Translations under genes and position numbers: made by a program | The notes under the pieces: generated by a model | Databases searched by the model: none | Seen by the model: only the letters and a program-made list of their open reading frames with translations | Told to the model about the DNA's origin: nothing | Shown here: positions 1-8,812 of the stretch, piece after piece | Layout: each line of letters opens with the position of its first letter | Position numbering within the stretch: position 1 is the first letter of the stretch | Origin: Arcticibacter tournemirensis | Lineage (GTDB): Bacteria; Bacteroidota; Bacteroidia; Sphingobacteriales; Sphingobacteriaceae | Assembly: GCF_006716645.1 (NCBI RefSeq) | Contig: NZ_VFPL01000001.1 | Coordinates: 2,170,001-2,234,000 of the forward strand | Direction of reading: 5' to 3' | DNA length: 64,000 nt

Positions 1-1
1 T

Positions 2-2593
2 CAGCAGAGAAACTCAGAGCCCGGCGCAGGAATGAACCTGAACGTCAGAGGGATTAGTACCATGGGTAATAATAGTCCGCTGGTAGTTATTGACGGAATC
101 GTGGGCGGAGATATAAACCTCCTAAATCCCCAGGATATCGAAACGGTGTCTGTCCTGAAAGATGCCGGAAGCGCTGCTATTTACGGTTCAAGAGCCTCAA
201 ATGGGGTCGTGCTCGTAACTACAAAAAAAGGCAAGAAAAACATGAAGCCCACAGTCAACTATAATGGACTGGCTGGCGTGAATGATCCGAAAATGTTCTT
301 TAAACCTGTGAGTGCCTACGAGAATGCAATTCTGAGGAATGAGTCGCGGGCAAATTCAGGATTAGGATCTGTAGTGTACACACCTGAGCAGATACGCACA
401 TTCAAGGAACAGGGCGATAACGAATGGTTTGTTGATGCCATTACTCAAAGCGCCTGGCAGCAAAATCACAATCTTAGCGTTACAGGCGGCAGCGAAACCT
501 CAACTTATATGGTATCGGTAGGGTATACCGACCAGGCAAGTAACTTCGTGGGGCCATCTAAAGGGCTTAGAAGGTATAATTACCGGATGAACCTTACGCA
601 CGAGTATGGAAGGCTTAAATTCACCTCGGTGCTTGCCTATACTAAAAGCGATATAAGGGATCACGCCTCCTCTACGGGTACATTAATGGTGGATGCTGCA
701 CGTGTACCTCTTAACTATCGCTTAAAAGACGATGAAGGCCGTTACCTTACCAACGACGTATTGCAGGAGTTTAATCCCCTCGGCGTTCTTGAGAAGGGCG
801 GTTTCCGCAAATACGATAATGATAACATATTCGGTAGCTTAACGGCTGAATTAAAGTTAACCAGCTTTCTTAAGCTGAAGGGCGTGTTCGGCGGAAGTCA
901 GTATTCAAACAGTCAGTTTGAAAGAGTGATGAAGGTGAATTACTTTCCCGCGGGCGTTTCAGGTGCCGATTATAATGTTAATGACGAAAGCAGGAAACTG
1001 CGTGACCTGAATACACAGTTCCTGGCACAGTTTACTAAAACCTTTAATAAGTCGCATGATGTCGACGTTCTTGTTGGCGTATCTAACGAAAACCATGAAG
1101 AGCGTGGTATTAAACTTCAAAGGAGAAATACAGACCCCGAACTCGGTACACCCGTCACTGAAACGATAATCAACGAAGCGGAGACTAAGAATTCCAATCA
1201 AGGCTCGGGACAGAACAGTTTGAATTCACTTTTCGGAAGGGCTTCATATTCCTTCGATAACAAGTATTATGCAGAATTCAACTTCAGGTATGACGGTTCT
1301 TCGAAATTCAGAAAAGGGTATCGCTGGGGCTTTTTCCCTGCAGGATCAGTAGGGTACCGCCTTACTGAAGAAAACTTCATGCAGAATTACCGCGACAAAG
1401 TTGGTGATTTGAAGCTGAGGGCATCTTACGGGATAGTAGGAAACCAAAACGTAGGAAACTTCCAGTACCAAACTACCTTCTTTACATTTGGTCCGGCCTA
1501 TGGCTTTAACAATGAAGAAGTTTCTGCTACAGGGTTTAACTTTGCCAATCCCGACTTAAGATGGGAACGTGCTGCAACATTTAACATCGGAGCAGATTTC
1601 AGTTTCTTTAAAAATGCTCTAACTTATTCTTTCGATTACTTTAACAAAATAACCAAAGACATCCTGGTGAAACCACAGGTTCCTGGTGTGTTTGGTACAA
1701 CTCTTCCCGACTTTAATGCTGGTAAGGTAAGAAATCAGGGTTGGGAAATGGCCCTGTCATACAGGCATGCCGGAAGAGTGTTAAGACATACGGTATCATT
1801 AAATGTTGGTGATACAAAAAATAAAGTGCTTTACTTCGAAGGAACAGAGAATTTGCCAAGGGTTGATGAACTGCGCTATCTGCAAATGACTGGCTTCCCT
1901 TACAGATCTTATGTTGGATATAAAAGAGACGGTTACTTCCAGAACATCGATGAAGTGAGTGCGGGTGCCAAGCCATCAGGACTGCTTGTTCAACCGGGTG
2001 ATAATCGTTATGTCGATGCTAATGGCGACGGGGTAATAGATGACGACGACCTTTTCGTATTCGGAAACCCTTTTCCGCGTTTAACCTTCGGAACTTCCTA
2101 TAATGTAGGATTTAAAGGCTTTGACTTAAACGTATTCTTCCAGGGCGTAGGAAAGAGAACAATGATGCTGCGCGGCGAACTTGTAGAGCCCTTCCACGTA
2201 AATTATGGAAGAACAATGTACGAACATCAGCTCGACTATTGGACTCCTCAAAACCCTGATGCACGTTATCCTCGCCTGGCTGACGACGGAAGTGCCTCAA
2301 ATACTAATAATTTTAAGAGAGGATCCGATCTATACCTCTACAGTGGTGCTTATCTGCGGCTTAAAAATGTTCAGGTAGGATATACTTTACCGCAAGCGGT
2401 TTCAAAGAAGCTCGGTATGCAGAAGCTTAGAGCTTATTTGTCCGGTCAAAACCTCTTTACATGGTCAGCAGTAAAATTCGTTGATCCGGAGCTTACAGAG
2501 TTCGACAGCAGCTTGAAGAACTCAGGAGGAAATAGCGGCAGGGCTTATCCAACTCTGGTATATTATGGTTTTGGTTTGGATGTTACTTTCTAA
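2..2593 (+). CDS. SusC-like TonB-dependent outer-membrane receptor, 5' truncated
   Basis: The reading frame is already open at base 2 and the N-terminus lies outside the window; the in-frame ATG at 32 is internal. The first visible residues (NSEPGAGMNLNVRG, then PLVVIDGIVGG and DAGSAAIYGSRASNGVV) are the plug-domain signature of SusC receptors, so the signal peptide, carboxypeptidase-like domain and TonB box are missing here. The remaining ~860 residues are a beta-barrel with the usual late motifs (KYRWGFFP-like turn, DANGDGVIDDDD, and a terminal aromatic strand ending in F). It should import oligosaccharides across the outer membrane with the SusD partner that starts 9 bases downstream. The SusE and GH76 genes that follow suggest alpha-mannan fragments as cargo. 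The family assignment is secure; the substrate is inferred. Confidence 0.95.
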   Translation, partial: QQRNSEPGAGMNLNVRGISTMGNNSPLVVIDGIVGGDINLLNPQDIETVSVLKDAGSAAIYGSRASNGVVLVTTKKGKKNMKPTVNYNGLAGVNDPKMFFKPVSAYENAILRNESRANSGLGSVVYTPEQIRTFKEQGDNEWFVDAITQSAWQQNHNLSVTGGSETSTYMVSVGYTDQASNFVGPSKGLRRYNYRMNLTHEYGRLKFTSVLAYTKSDIRDHASSTGTLMVDAARVPLNYRLKDDEGRYLTNDVLQEFNPLGVLEKGGFRKYDNDNIFGSLTAELKLTSFLKLKGVFGGSQYSNSQFERVMKVNYFPAGVSGADYNVNDESRKLRDLNTQFLAQFTKTFNKSHDVDVLVGVSNENHEERGIKLQRRNTDPELGTPVTETIINEAETKNSNQGSGQNSLNSLFGRASYSFDNKYYAEFNFRYDGSSKFRKGYRWGFFPAGSVGYRLTEENFMQNYRDKVGDLKLRASYGIVGNQNVGNFQYQTTFFTFGPAYGFNNEEVSATGFNFANPDLRWERAATFNIGADFSFFKNALTYSFDYFNKITKDILVKPQVPGVFGTTLPDFNAGKVRNQGWEMALSYRHAGRVLRHTVSLNVGDTKNKVLYFEGTENLPRVDELRYLQMTGFPYRSYVGYKRDGYFQNIDEVSAGAKPSGLLVQPGDNRYVDANGDGVIDDDDLFVFGNPFPRLTFGTSYNVGFKGFDLNVFFQGVGKRTMMLRGELVEPFHVNYGRTMYEHQLDYWTPQNPDARYPRLADDGSASNTNNFKRGSDLYLYSGAYLRLKNVQVGYTLPQAVSKKLGMQKLRAYLSGQNLFTWSAVKFVDPELTEFDSSLKNSGGNSGRAYPTLVYYGFGLDVTF

Positions 2594-2602
2594 GATTAAG
2601 AG

Positions 2603-4234
2603 ATGAAAAAGTTATTTTTAACAAAGGCAGCGATCATCCTATTGCTGGCCGCGATATTCACAAGCTGTAAGGACCTGGAGCTCGCCCCGGAGGACCAGTT
2701 TACAGACCTTACTTACTGGAATTCACCAGCTAAGGCGCAGAGTATGCTGAATACAGCGTATTCGCAGATTTACAGTACCGACCATTTCTTCTACGACGAA
2801 GCAATGTCAGATAACGCCTACAGCCGTACAGACGCTTCAGGCTCTAATTCAATCGCTACAGGGGCATACGACGCTTCCCTGGCACGTTTAAAGGATGAAT
2901 GGACTGATCATTATCGTGGAATAAAATCGTGTAACCTGTTGCTTTCAAATATAGATCGCGTCCCCGATATGGACGAAGCTTTGAAAACCCGTATGAAAGC
3001 AGAAGCGAGGGTACTGAGAGCGTTTCAGTATTTTCAGTTGATGACCTGGTTTGGCGATGTTCCCTTGTTTGAAAAGGATATAACAATAGAAGAATCCAGA
3101 TCGATTCAACGCTCTCCAAGGGCAGAGGTACTTGCTTTTATTTTAAAAGAGCTGGATGAATCTGTTAGCGGATTACCCACTAATACTGCGCTTTCCGAAG
3201 CCGAACGTGGCAGGATTACCAAAGGTGCTGCTATCGCCCTTAAGGCCCGCGTTCTGTTATATGAAAGCCGCTGGGCAGATGTGGTATCTACCTGCGAATT
3301 GCTGATCAACAATACAAACAACGGAAGCTATTCACTATTCCCTTCTTACGAAGGATTGTTCCTTCCTCAGAATGAGTATAACAGCGAGGTAATATTGGAT
3401 GTACAGTTTGTTCCCTTAACCAGAACCTGGGGCACTTTCTTCGATCTGGCTCCAATATCAGCCGGTGCCAGGCTAAATGCAATGGCCCCTACACAGGAAC
3501 TGGTAAACAGTTACAGAATGTTAAATGGTAAATTACCCGGAGAATCGGGCTCAGGCTATGTGGAGAGTAATCCATACAATAACAGAGACCCGCGCTTAAC
3601 ATACACGGTAGTATATCACGGTTATACCTGGAAGAAACCCAATGGAAGCACGCAAACTATTTATATCAAACCAGGTTCAGACCCTAACGCTGCAAAGCTG
3701 GATGAATATGCGCCAGGTTCTTCTAAAACCGCTACCGGATACTATCTGCGCAAATATTTCGATCCAACACATACTACAAGTTTAGGATCTGGCTTGAACC
3801 TGATCCTGATCCGGTATGCAGATGTCCTTTTGATGTATGCAGAAGCTAAAAATGAGTTAGCCAAGCTGGATGAGGCCACCTGGAATCAAACGATAAAAGC
3901 ACTACGGTCAAGAGCCGGATTTACTGATGCAGGAGCACTGAACTATAACTCTTCCTGGAGTCAGGGTGATTTGAAAGAAATCATCAGGAACGAACGCAGA
4001 GTAGAACTTGCCATGGAAGGCCTGCGGATCTTCGATATCAGACGATGGAAGATTGCTGAAACGGTTCTGAATGGCTGGGTGCATGGAGCTCAATTCGGCC
4101 CTGCCAACGAAGACGGAGGGTATATACGTGCCGGACAGAGAAGCTTTGATAAAAACAAACATTATCTATGGCCGGTACCAAGAGAAGAAAGAAGCATCAA
4201 TCCTAATCTCTCACAAAACCCAGGCTGGAATTAA
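2603..4234 (+). CDS. SusD-like surface glycan-binding lipoprotein (RagB/SusD family)
   Basis: A 543-residue lipoprotein. The signal peptide ends in a lipobox with Cys22 (FTSCKDL), followed by the typical SusD start ELAPEDQFTD. The TPR-like core includes the recurrent SusD motifs MKAEARVLRAFQYFQL and, near the C-terminus, RNERRVELAMEGLRIFDIRRW and the closing NPNLSQNPGWN. SusD proteins sit on the cell surface as a lid on the SusC barrel and bind incoming glycan. It lies 9 bases after the susC stop and 34 bases before susE, so the genes form one operon. Mannan is the likely ligand because of the GH76 gene in the same unit. Nothing is truncated. Confidence 0.95.
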   Translation: MKKLFLTKAAIILLLAAIFTSCKDLELAPEDQFTDLTYWNSPAKAQSMLNTAYSQIYSTDHFFYDEAMSDNAYSRTDASGSNSIATGAYDASLARLKDEWTDHYRGIKSCNLLLSNIDRVPDMDEALKTRMKAEARVLRAFQYFQLMTWFGDVPLFEKDITIEESRSIQRSPRAEVLAFILKELDESVSGLPTNTALSEAERGRITKGAAIALKARVLLYESRWADVVSTCELLINNTNNGSYSLFPSYEGLFLPQNEYNSEVILDVQFVPLTRTWGTFFDLAPISAGARLNAMAPTQELVNSYRMLNGKLPGESGSGYVESNPYNNRDPRLTYTVVYHGYTWKKPNGSTQTIYIKPGSDPNAAKLDEYAPGSSKTATGYYLRKYFDPTHTTSLGSGLNLILIRYADVLLMYAEAKNELAKLDEATWNQTIKALRSRAGFTDAGALNYNSSWSQGDLKEIIRNERRVELAMEGLRIFDIRRWKIAETVLNGWVHGAQFGPANEDGGYIRAGQRSFDKNKHYLWPVPREERSINPNLSQNPGWN

Positions 4235-4268
4235 AAAAAACTAATCATTGATATCTAAAATATATATT

Positions 4269-5402
4269 ATGAAAAAGAATTTAAAACATATATTATTTGT
4301 CTGCTTAGCAACAGTAGTTGTTTTCGGCAGTTGCAAAGACGACAACGAACTTGATCATACCAAGGTTTCTGCGGTAGAGAATCTATTTGCTCCCAGTGAT
4401 AATGCGAACGTTTTTATCGAGGGCGAAGGCTCTGTGATGTTCGAATGGGAGAAAGCCAAGGCGGAAGACAACGGAGTCGTGCTGTATGAAGTACTTTTTG
4501 ACAAAACTGACGGCGATTTCTCCAAACCTCTTTATTCACTTCCATCAGACGGTAACGGGTATCAGAGAACGCTTTCCATGAGTTATGGCGACTTGTCGAA
4601 AGTTGCTGCAGCTGCGGGTATAAAACCAGGCGAGACAGGTAAAGTGAAGTGGACAGTATGGTCTTCCAAAGGCATGGAGGCCGAAAAATCGTCCGTCACC
4701 AGAATACTTGAAATTGAACGTCCTGAAGGATTTACGGTGTTGCCGGCTACTGCTTATTTAACCGGAACAGCCACAGAGGGTGGCGACGATATCAGTAAGG
4801 CAGTGCCTTTTAAGAAGCTGAGCGATGGCGTTTTTGAAGTATATACTTCTTTGAAAGCAGGAACTTATCATATTGCAGAACGCAACAGCGGAAATCCTGC
4901 TATATATTCCGTTTCGGGTGATGGCAAAATAGTTGAGTCTGGAACAACTACTGTTACGGGCAGCAACAAGGTGTATCGCATTAGACTTAATTTTAATACC
5001 GCCGGTTCAGAATTTACTGAAATAGTATCGCTTGGCTTATGGTTTGCTCCCGAAAATAAAATATGGTATGAGTTGCCATATGCCGGAGGAAGCAGCTGGG
5101 AAATTAAAAACGCTCCGGTTGTATTCAGGCAGGAAAGCTGGGGAAGAGATGAACGTTACAAGTTCAAGTTTGTAGTTAAAAATGCCGCAGGAGCATCTTC
5201 CGAAGAATGGTACGGCAGTGTAAACCGCGATAACCAGAGACCAACTGATGCTTCCCAGCCATCTTACTGGTACATGGTGCCGGTTACAAACAACCAGTGG
5301 GATAACTGTTTTAAATTCAATGGGAATGCAGATAACAAAAACGCCGATATAAAAGTGACGTTTAATCCTGCTGCATATACTCATTCGGTAACTGTAAAAT
5401 AA
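4269..5402 (+). CDS. SusE-domain surface glycan-binding lipoprotein
   Basis: About 377 residues from the ATG at 4269. An earlier in-frame TTG at 4248 is possible but would add seven residues before an otherwise normal lipoprotein signal peptide with Cys22 (VFGSCKDD). The N-terminal ~120 residues (NLFAPSDNANVFIEGEGSV, FEWEKA, YEVLFDK) match the SusE/PF14292 Ig-like fold. The C-terminal part has SusE/SusF-type starch-binding-like beta repeats (TAYLTGTATEGG, MVPVTNNQWDNCFKFNG). Such proteins are surface-exposed and hold polysaccharide near SusCD. It follows susD by 34 bases, and a hairpin separates it from the GH76 gene. The exact glycan cannot be read from sequence. Confidence 0.85.
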   Translation: MKKNLKHILFVCLATVVVFGSCKDDNELDHTKVSAVENLFAPSDNANVFIEGEGSVMFEWEKAKAEDNGVVLYEVLFDKTDGDFSKPLYSLPSDGNGYQRTLSMSYGDLSKVAAAAGIKPGETGKVKWTVWSSKGMEAEKSSVTRILEIERPEGFTVLPATAYLTGTATEGGDDISKAVPFKKLSDGVFEVYTSLKAGTYHIAERNSGNPAIYSVSGDGKIVESGTTTVTGSNKVYRIRLNFNTAGSEFTEIVSLGLWFAPENKIWYELPYAGGSSWEIKNAPVVFRQESWGRDERYKFKFVVKNAAGASSEEWYGSVNRDNQRPTDASQPSYWYMVPVTNNQWDNCFKFNGNADNKNADIKVTFNPAAYTHSVTVK

Positions 5403-5412
5403 GTTTTGAATA

Positions 5413-5446
5413 AATCTTCCCTGTCTGATCGCAGAGAGGGAAGATT
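5413..5446 (+). terminator. Intra-operon hairpin between susE and GH76 gene
   Basis: AATCTTCCCT...AGGGAAGATT forms a stem of 15 positions with one internal G-G mismatch and an ATCG loop, 11 bases after the susE stop and 15 bases before the GH76 start. There is no long T-run, so it may be an mRNA-processing or attenuation element rather than a full terminator. Confidence 0.6.
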
Positions 5447-5460
5447 CTAAATTTTATATT

Positions 5461-6624
5461 ATGAAGATCAAACTACTGCCGTCTTTATTACTTGCAGGTA
5501 TCGGCGTTACTGCTTTGTCTATAAGCTCCTGTTCAAAAGAAGAAGGATATGCATTATACGACGGAAAGGTAAAAAACATGGAATATACCTGGGCTGCTAC
5601 GGCTGATTCAATGCAGGAAGCAACCTATAATACTTTTAAATCGGCTGATGGCAAATATTTCCTGCAGAATAACGCTGGAAATACCGGCTTCAATTACTGG
5701 TGGGAGGCGCATGTAATGGATGTTTTCGCCGACGGCTACATCAGAACCGCCAACGCTGCTTATAAACCTAAAATGACTGCCTTGCTGAATGGTATTAAAG
5801 AAAAGAATGGTAACACATTCCTGAATGAATACTACGACGATATGGAATGGCTGGCTTTAGCGTGTTTAAGAGTGTATAATGCTACGGGCGACAACGCATT
5901 CAAAACTACAGCAGAACTTTTATGGACAGATATTAAAACCGCGTGGACCGATGCTGCTGGTGGTGGGATGTTATGGAAAAAGACTCCGCCCATATCAAAA
6001 AACGCCTGTTCAAATGGCCCCGCATCCATTCTTGCGTCCCGTATGTATCAGCTCAGCAATAATCCCGATGATCTGGCATGGGCAAAGAAGATCTATGCCT
6101 GGGAAAAAGCGAACCTGGTTGACCCCTCAAGTGGTATCGTATGGGATAACCTGTCCGTTGAAGGATCGGTGATCAAAGTGAATAAGGACTGGAAGTTTAC
6201 ATATAATCAGGGAACTTACATTGGAGCGGCACTCGAGCTCTATAAGGTAACCAAGGACCGCTCGTACCTTACCGATGCTATGCGTACGACGAATACTTGT
6301 ATGAACAGTGCTGATATTAATAAAGATGGGATGTTGAAAAGCGAGAATCAGGGCGATGGCGGCCTGTTCAAAGGAATCCTGGTTCGTTATATGACCTTAC
6401 TGGCGCTGGAACCCGATTTGAATGAGACAGACCGCGGAAATCTTGTAAGGTTCCTGAAGTTTAATGCCGAAACATTTTATACGAAAGGACTGGCCCGGCC
6501 CTCCATGCTTGCGGGTCCCGACTGGACTACAAAGCCTTCAGGGAGCATAGATCTTTCCACACAGATCAGCGGCTTAATGCTGATGGAAGCTGCTGCCGCT
6601 TTAAAGAAAGCTGAACGGCTTTAA
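5461..6624 (+). CDS. GH76 endo-alpha-1,6-mannanase lipoprotein
   Basis: A 387-residue lipoprotein (SISSCSKE, Cys24). The body is an (alpha/alpha)6-barrel of GH76 type. The paired Asp motif (YYDDMEWLALA, Asp126/Asp127) matches the DD pair that provides nucleophile and acid/base in characterised GH76 enzymes; NYWWEAHVMDVFADGY and a KWTYNQGT-like stretch (KFTYNQGTYIGAALELY) are also typical. The expected reaction is endo-cleavage of the alpha-1,6-mannan backbone. The lipid anchor and position after susC/D/E suggest a surface enzyme producing fragments for import. Length is normal for the family. It is the last gene of the operon, followed by a strong terminator at 6664. Confidence 0.9.
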   Translation: MKIKLLPSLLLAGIGVTALSISSCSKEEGYALYDGKVKNMEYTWAATADSMQEATYNTFKSADGKYFLQNNAGNTGFNYWWEAHVMDVFADGYIRTANAAYKPKMTALLNGIKEKNGNTFLNEYYDDMEWLALACLRVYNATGDNAFKTTAELLWTDIKTAWTDAAGGGMLWKKTPPISKNACSNGPASILASRMYQLSNNPDDLAWAKKIYAWEKANLVDPSSGIVWDNLSVEGSVIKVNKDWKFTYNQGTYIGAALELYKVTKDRSYLTDAMRTTNTCMNSADINKDGMLKSENQGDGGLFKGILVRYMTLLALEPDLNETDRGNLVRFLKFNAETFYTKGLARPSMLAGPDWTTKPSGSIDLSTQISGLMLMEAAAALKKAERL

Positions 6625-6663
6625 CAGTAAAGGTCGATATATAATCGTATCACCTCAATGTTG

Positions 6664-6704
6664 AAAAGGAGAAACTGTTTAAACACAGTTTCTCCTTTTT
6701 TTTT
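6664..6704 (+). terminator. Rho-independent terminator after the susCDE-GH76 operon
   Basis: A perfect 15-bp stem (AAAAGGAGAAACTGT / ACAGTTTCTCCTTTT) with a 6-base loop, running into nine consecutive T residues (6696-6704). It ends the first operon. Confidence 0.92.
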
Positions 6705-6733
6705 GCTAAAAGGCTTTAATCCTGCTATTATTG
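6702..6733 (+). promoter_or_regulatory. Promoter with degenerate LacI-type operator upstream of the ECF sigma gene
   Basis: TTTG (6702-6705), a 20-base spacer, then TATTATTG (6726-6733), one mismatch from the Bacteroidota -7 box TAnnTTTG. The spacer begins GCTAAAAGGCTTTA, close to the recurrent operator of this window (GCTAAAACGTTTTA) but with an altered centre. The start codon of the sigma gene is 109 bases further on. The promoter is plausible; the operator is doubtful because of the centre. Confidence 0.4.
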
Positions 6734-6842
6734 CAAATAAATCTAAATGCAGAGCATTCGGGGTCACACCAATTATAAACCATCGAATCGTTGTTTTTAA
6801 GCATAAATGTTATATTAGTAGTTAAAAATGCCGTAGCCCGCC

Positions 6843-7394
6843 ATGAATACCAGCTATTCAGACGATTTAAAATCTTTTAATGCCTTGTACGACGAGTACA
6901 GTGCAAGGACCTACGGCAACATCCTGAAAATGGTGAAAGACCCGGAGACGGCTCAGGAACTGCTACAGGATATTTTCGTTAAACTCTGGGAGAAAAGAAG
7001 TCTCATTGAGCCTGGCAAACCCTGGGGCCCCTATCTTTTTCAGGTAGCAAAGCATCATGTTTATGATCACTTCCGAAAGGAAGCCCTCAGCCGCAAGCTC
7101 GAAGCTCATCTCGGAGTCAGCAATGAAGAAACCTACACTCATATAGAAGAAGAACTTATTTATAAGGAGAGCCATAAGCTCCTATGGACAGCGATAGAGA
7201 AACTTTCTCCGCAGAGAAAACAGGTCTATACCTTATGTAAGATCGAGGGCAAAAGCTATTTCGAAGTTAGCCGCTTATTAGGAATATCTATATCCACAGT
7301 AAGCGATCATATGCTGAAAGCGAACCGTTTTATCCGGTCGCAGTTATTGGCTTCAGAACTTTTTGTAGCCCTCGTTATTTTCCACGCCATATAA
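6843..7394 (+). CDS. ECF RNA polymerase sigma factor (FecI-like)
   Basis: 183 residues with sigma-70 region 2 at about residues 12-75 (FNALYDEYSARTYGNIL, then ETAQELLQDIFVKLWE) and region 4 at about 112-165 (IEKLSPQRKQVYTLCKIEGKSYFEVSRLLGISISTVSDHM, a helix-turn-helix). This is the Bacteroidota FecI-like type usually paired with a FecR anti-sigma factor and an STN-domain TonB receptor, and both follow directly. It is expected to switch on the 8813 receptor operon when the receptor meets its ligand. The last ~17 residues are hydrophobic (LFVALVIFHAI), which is common in this clade. Confidence 0.92.
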   Translation: MNTSYSDDLKSFNALYDEYSARTYGNILKMVKDPETAQELLQDIFVKLWEKRSLIEPGKPWGPYLFQVAKHHVYDHFRKEALSRKLEAHLGVSNEETYTHIEEELIYKESHKLLWTAIEKLSPQRKQVYTLCKIEGKSYFEVSRLLGISISTVSDHMLKANRFIRSQLLASELFVALVIFHAI

Positions 7395-7460
7395 TTCAAA
7401 AAAAATTAATTTCAGAGCAGGGTTTGTTTCCGGCTTAACCGTATTATCTAAAAACGCAGC

Positions 7461-8702
7461 TTGGAAGATATACAGGAACTCAAACGTTTATTTCGAAAAT
7501 ACCTCGCCAACGAGTGTTCTGAGGAAGAAGTAAACAGGCTCTTGCCGCACCTTCGGTCAGTAGAAAAGAATCATCTTTTCGAGGAGATTATCGGAGAAAA
7601 TCTAACCGAAGATATAGAGGACGGATTCGCCGACCAGCCTCATATACGGGCTGTACTAGACGATGCCCGAAAAAAGATTGTACTTCGGATAGGAGAGACA
7701 GAAGATGCCGGTGAAGCAGGCGTCCGCAGCCTCTGGCCGCGGATCATTTCTGTAGCTGCCGCTGTTATCCTTTGCATCTGCGCTGCAGCATTCATTTTTA
7801 ACTATACTCCGCGAAAGGAAAATACAGTTTCTAAAGCTGTTCCGGCTGATATTGCACCCGGAGGAAACAAAGCCGTTTTAACCCTTGCCGATGGCTCTAA
7901 GATATCATTAACCGATGCCACTAATGGAACACTGGCAAAGCAATCGGGCATCTCGGTAACCAAAACAGCCGACGGGCAGATCACCTATGTCATAGCTGCC
8001 GACCAGGGAGCATCCGACGGTACCGCGTCCACGCCGGAAGCTGCTATGAATACTATTTCAACACCTAAGGGCGGGCAATATAACGTCGTTTTGCCTGACG
8101 GTTCAAAAATATGGCTAAACGCGGCCTCTTCAGTTCGCTATCCGGTAAAGTTTAATCCTGCTGAAAGAAGAGTGGTTCTTTCAGGTGAGGCGTATTTTGA
8201 AGTCAACCCTGCACGCTCTCTAATCCCCGGACAAGCAAGACTCCCTTTTATTGTAGAAACGGGAGATCAGGAAGTAGAAGTGCTCGGCACACACTTTAAT
8301 ATTAATGGATATACCGATGAGCCCTTAGTAAAAACAACGCTTCTCGAAGGTAAGGTAAGAGTGAGAAAAAATGGTACAACAGGAACTATTCTAAGTCCGG
8401 GGCAGCAAGCTCAGGCATCGCCGCGTCAAAGCAATATCCGGGTTGTTACTGCAGATATCAAAGCAGAGATGGCCTGGAAACATAACCAGTTTTTCTTCGA
8501 AGATGAACCAATTGAAACCATCATGCGCCAAATATCAAGATGGTACGATGTTGACATCGTTTACAAAGATGACCTGAAAGGCAAAACCGTGTGGGGCTCG
8601 GTAACACGCTTCAGCAACATTTCAAAAGTTTTGAACATACTCGAATTAACCGGAAACGTACACTTTAAAATTGAAGGGAGGCAGGTAATCGTTATGAAAT
8701 AA
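7461..8702 (+). CDS. FecR-type anti-sigma factor
   Basis: 413 residues. The start is TTG at 7461: an in-frame TAA at 7449 excludes an upstream start, and the N-terminus LEDIQELKRLFRKYL matches FecR proteins of this group. A cytoplasmic N-terminal region (~1-92) binds the sigma factor. One membrane helix follows at about 94-115 (IISVAAAVILCICAAAFIF), then a periplasmic FecR domain (around 200-300, TPKGGQYNVVLPDGSKIWLNAASSV) and a C-terminal DUF4974 domain (ISRWYDVDIVY). The DUF4974 region is taken to contact the STN domain of the receptor encoded next. It pairs with the ECF sigma gene 66 bases upstream. Confidence 0.93.
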   Translation: MEDIQELKRLFRKYLANECSEEEVNRLLPHLRSVEKNHLFEEIIGENLTEDIEDGFADQPHIRAVLDDARKKIVLRIGETEDAGEAGVRSLWPRIISVAAAVILCICAAAFIFNYTPRKENTVSKAVPADIAPGGNKAVLTLADGSKISLTDATNGTLAKQSGISVTKTADGQITYVIAADQGASDGTASTPEAAMNTISTPKGGQYNVVLPDGSKIWLNAASSVRYPVKFNPAERRVVLSGEAYFEVNPARSLIPGQARLPFIVETGDQEVEVLGTHFNINGYTDEPLVKTTLLEGKVRVRKNGTTGTILSPGQQAQASPRQSNIRVVTADIKAEMAWKHNQFFFEDEPIETIMRQISRWYDVDIVYKDDLKGKTVWGSVTRFSNISKVLNILELTGNVHFKIEGRQVIVMK

Positions 8703-8722
8703 ATTCTACTCTCAGATACGAA

Positions 8723-8750
8723 TACCAGGAGTGCTCCAACACCCCTGGTA
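8723..8750 (+). terminator. Hairpin between fecR and the STN-type susC
   Basis: TACCAGGAGTG (8723-8733) pairs with CACCCCTGGTA (8740-8750) with one A-C mismatch and a 6-base loop. There is no long T-run. It could separate transcription of the sigma/anti-sigma pair from the receptor operon. Confidence 0.5.
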
Positions 8751-8812
8751 AAATTGGACTATCTCAATAATAAGTACTATCGAATCATCAAGTAAACCCA
8801 ATTAACAAATCT

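Noticed and set aside
4248-4268. TTG at 4248 as the susE start
   Set aside because: The ATG at 4269 gives a normal lipoprotein signal peptide, while the extra seven residues do not fit one.
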